NCBI RefSeq assembly: GCF_014397785.1 | Contig: NZ_VZQQ01000002.1 | Span: 124,001-188,000 of the forward strand | DNA: 64,000 nucleotides | Direction: 5' to 3' | Source of the DNA: Paraburkholderia podalyriae | GTDB taxonomy: Bacteria > Pseudomonadota > Gammaproteobacteria > Burkholderiales > Burkholderiaceae | Notes under the pieces: model-generated | Seen by the model: only the letters and a program-made list of their open reading frames with translations | Database searches by the model: none | What the model was told of the DNA's origin: nothing | Shown here: positions 63,244 to 64,000 of the stretch, piece after piece | How the letters are laid out: the number at the start of each line of letters is the position of its first letter | Numbering within the stretch: position 1 is the first letter of the stretch | Made by a program: the position numbers and the translations under genes

Positions 63244-63803
63244 TATCGGTTTCTCACCACTTTCAGCGGGGCGACTTTGTGTGCCGCTCGCGGCGCACCG
63301 GGCTGCGCTCCGTGCATCGGCCCCGGCGGCTGCTCGCACAGCAACGCGCGCATATGCTCGCGCGCCCGCGACAGCCGCGACATCACCGTACCGATCGGCA
63401 CCCCCAGCGCGCTCGACGCCTCCTGGTACGACAGCTCTTCGACGCACACCAGCAGCAGCACCTCACGCTGCTCGAGCGGCAGGCAGTACAGCGCGCGCTG
63501 CACGTCGCGCAGCACCAGACCGTCGACCTCGCCATGCGGCGCTTCCAGATTGCGCCACGGCGCGCTTTCGTCGTCGACGGCGATCTCGCGACGCCCGCGC
63601 AACTGGTCGATGTACAGATGCCGCAGGATCGTCAGCAACCACGCGCGCAGATTGCTGTTCGGCCGGAACGCCGACCAGCGCGCAAGCGCACGCTCCGCCG
63701 TATCCTGCACGAGATCGTCGGCCCAGGCGTGGTCGCCGGTCAGTGCGCGCGCATAGCGGCGCAGCTGCGGCAACCACGCGATCACTTCCGCTTCGAATGT
63801 CAC
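63243..63803 (-). CDS. ECF RNA polymerase sigma factor
   Basis: The 186-residue ECF (group 4) sigma has region 2 (RRYARALTGDHAWADDLVQD, TAERALARW, LRAWLLTILRHLYIDQ) and region 4 (LPLEQREVLLLVCVEELSYQ, EASSALGVPIGTVMSRLSRA). I begin at GTG 63803, 27 bases after the small-peptide stop, because the decayed copy at 40465 aligns exactly from the corresponding GTG. The upstream part of the frame is the reverse of the small peptide region and is not conserved. It is controlled by the adjacent anti-sigma factor. Confidence 0.9.
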   Translation of the reverse strand: MTFEAEVIAWLPQLRRYARALTGDHAWADDLVQDTAERALARWSAFRPNSNLRAWLLTILRHLYIDQLRGRREIAVDDESAPWRNLEAPHGEVDGLVLRDVQRALYCLPLEQREVLLLVCVEELSYQEASSALGVPIGTVMSRLSRAREHMRALLCEQPPGPMHGAQPGAPRAAHKVAPLKVVRNR

Positions 63804-63829
63804 CCGGCGTGCCAGGCCCGGTCGCGGCG

Positions 63830-63967
63830 TTAGTAGCCGCCGCCGCTGCTGTTGCTGTTGCCGCTCGAGCTCGACGCGGCGTTGTCGGTATCGGCCGCGT
63901 GTGCGAGGGAGCCGCACGCGAGCGCGAGCAGTACGAAGAGCGCTGACAGAATACGGGATGCTTTCAT
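63830..63967 (-). CDS. Small Ser/Gly-rich secreted peptide, first gene of the sigma operon
   Basis: A 45-residue ORF: MKASRILSALFVLLALACGS with a signal peptidase I-type site AHA-AD, then DTDNAASSSSGNSNSSGGGY. AGGAGG sits 7 bases before the ATG. The C-terminus SSGGGY and N-terminus are shared with the lipoprotein at 40293. Unlike that paralogue it lacks a lipobox at the processing site. It is probably the promoter-proximal gene of the sigma/anti-sigma operon, whose promoter falls at or beyond the window edge. Confidence 0.82.
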   Translation of the reverse strand: MKASRILSALFVLLALACGSLAHAADTDNAASSSSGNSNSSGGGY

Positions 63968-64000
63968 GGTGGAGCCTCCTGGCAGATGCCCGGCGCGCGA

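Overview
The window looks like a chromosomal segment of a GC-rich betaproteobacterium of the Burkholderiaceae, most like Paraburkholderia or Burkholderia. The grounds are the families seen (DUF3331, DUF4148, a Burkholderia-type porin, imuA-imuB-dnaE2, PsrA-like fatty-acid regulation, YqjE/YqjK-like membrane proteins), strong GC3 bias and frequent GTG/TTG starts behind good Shine-Dalgarno sites. The species assignment is inference. I saw no rRNA, tRNA, CRISPR array, intact transposon or replication origin.

Layout. 0-8 kb: the end of a cytochrome bd oxidase operon (cydB plus a 46-residue accessory peptide), a methyltransferase, an HdeA-like periplasmic chaperone, a DUF3331 protein, a ferritin-like/VIT1 fusion (MbfA type), a small membrane protein, two FixJ-class response regulators and a TetR regulator. 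8-14 kb: a giant kinase/ATPase/histidine-kinase sensor whose Ser/Thr kinase domain lacks the DFG aspartate. 14-22 kb: porin, secreted alpha/beta hydrolase, IS110 remnant, DUF4148 protein, TPR protein with 46-residue repeats, BON protein, YbaK-type deacylase, then about 1.3 kb of mostly empty sequence. 22-25 kb: a classical autotransporter and a GFA protein. 25.5-32 kb: an SOS mutagenesis cassette (LexA box, imuA, imuB, dnaE2) followed closely by an SRAP/HMCES-like gene. 32-40 kb: mixed metabolic genes, including a ThiS/MoaD-like carrier next to a sialidase-like propeller protein. 40-48 kb: accessory DNA with a small lipoprotein, a decayed ECF sigma gene, unknown proteins, a two-partner-secretion exoprotein and a candidate PD-(D/E)XK protein.

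48-60 kb: an MFS transporter with a strong terminator, then a fatty-acid degradation block: a PsrA-like TetR regulator with its own predicted operator, FadE, a long FabG-type reductase, a MaoC hydratase, a thiolase, FadD and a DUF1571 protein. Activation, oxidation, hydration, second oxidation and thiolysis are all present without FadB. 60-64 kb (minus strand): a small secreted peptide, ECF sigma factor, anti-sigma factor, VAO-family flavoprotein and a small exported protein. The peptide and sigma gene have a degraded paralogous copy at 40.3-40.7 kb, with the same order and almost the same spacing, which is the most distinctive internal relationship I found.
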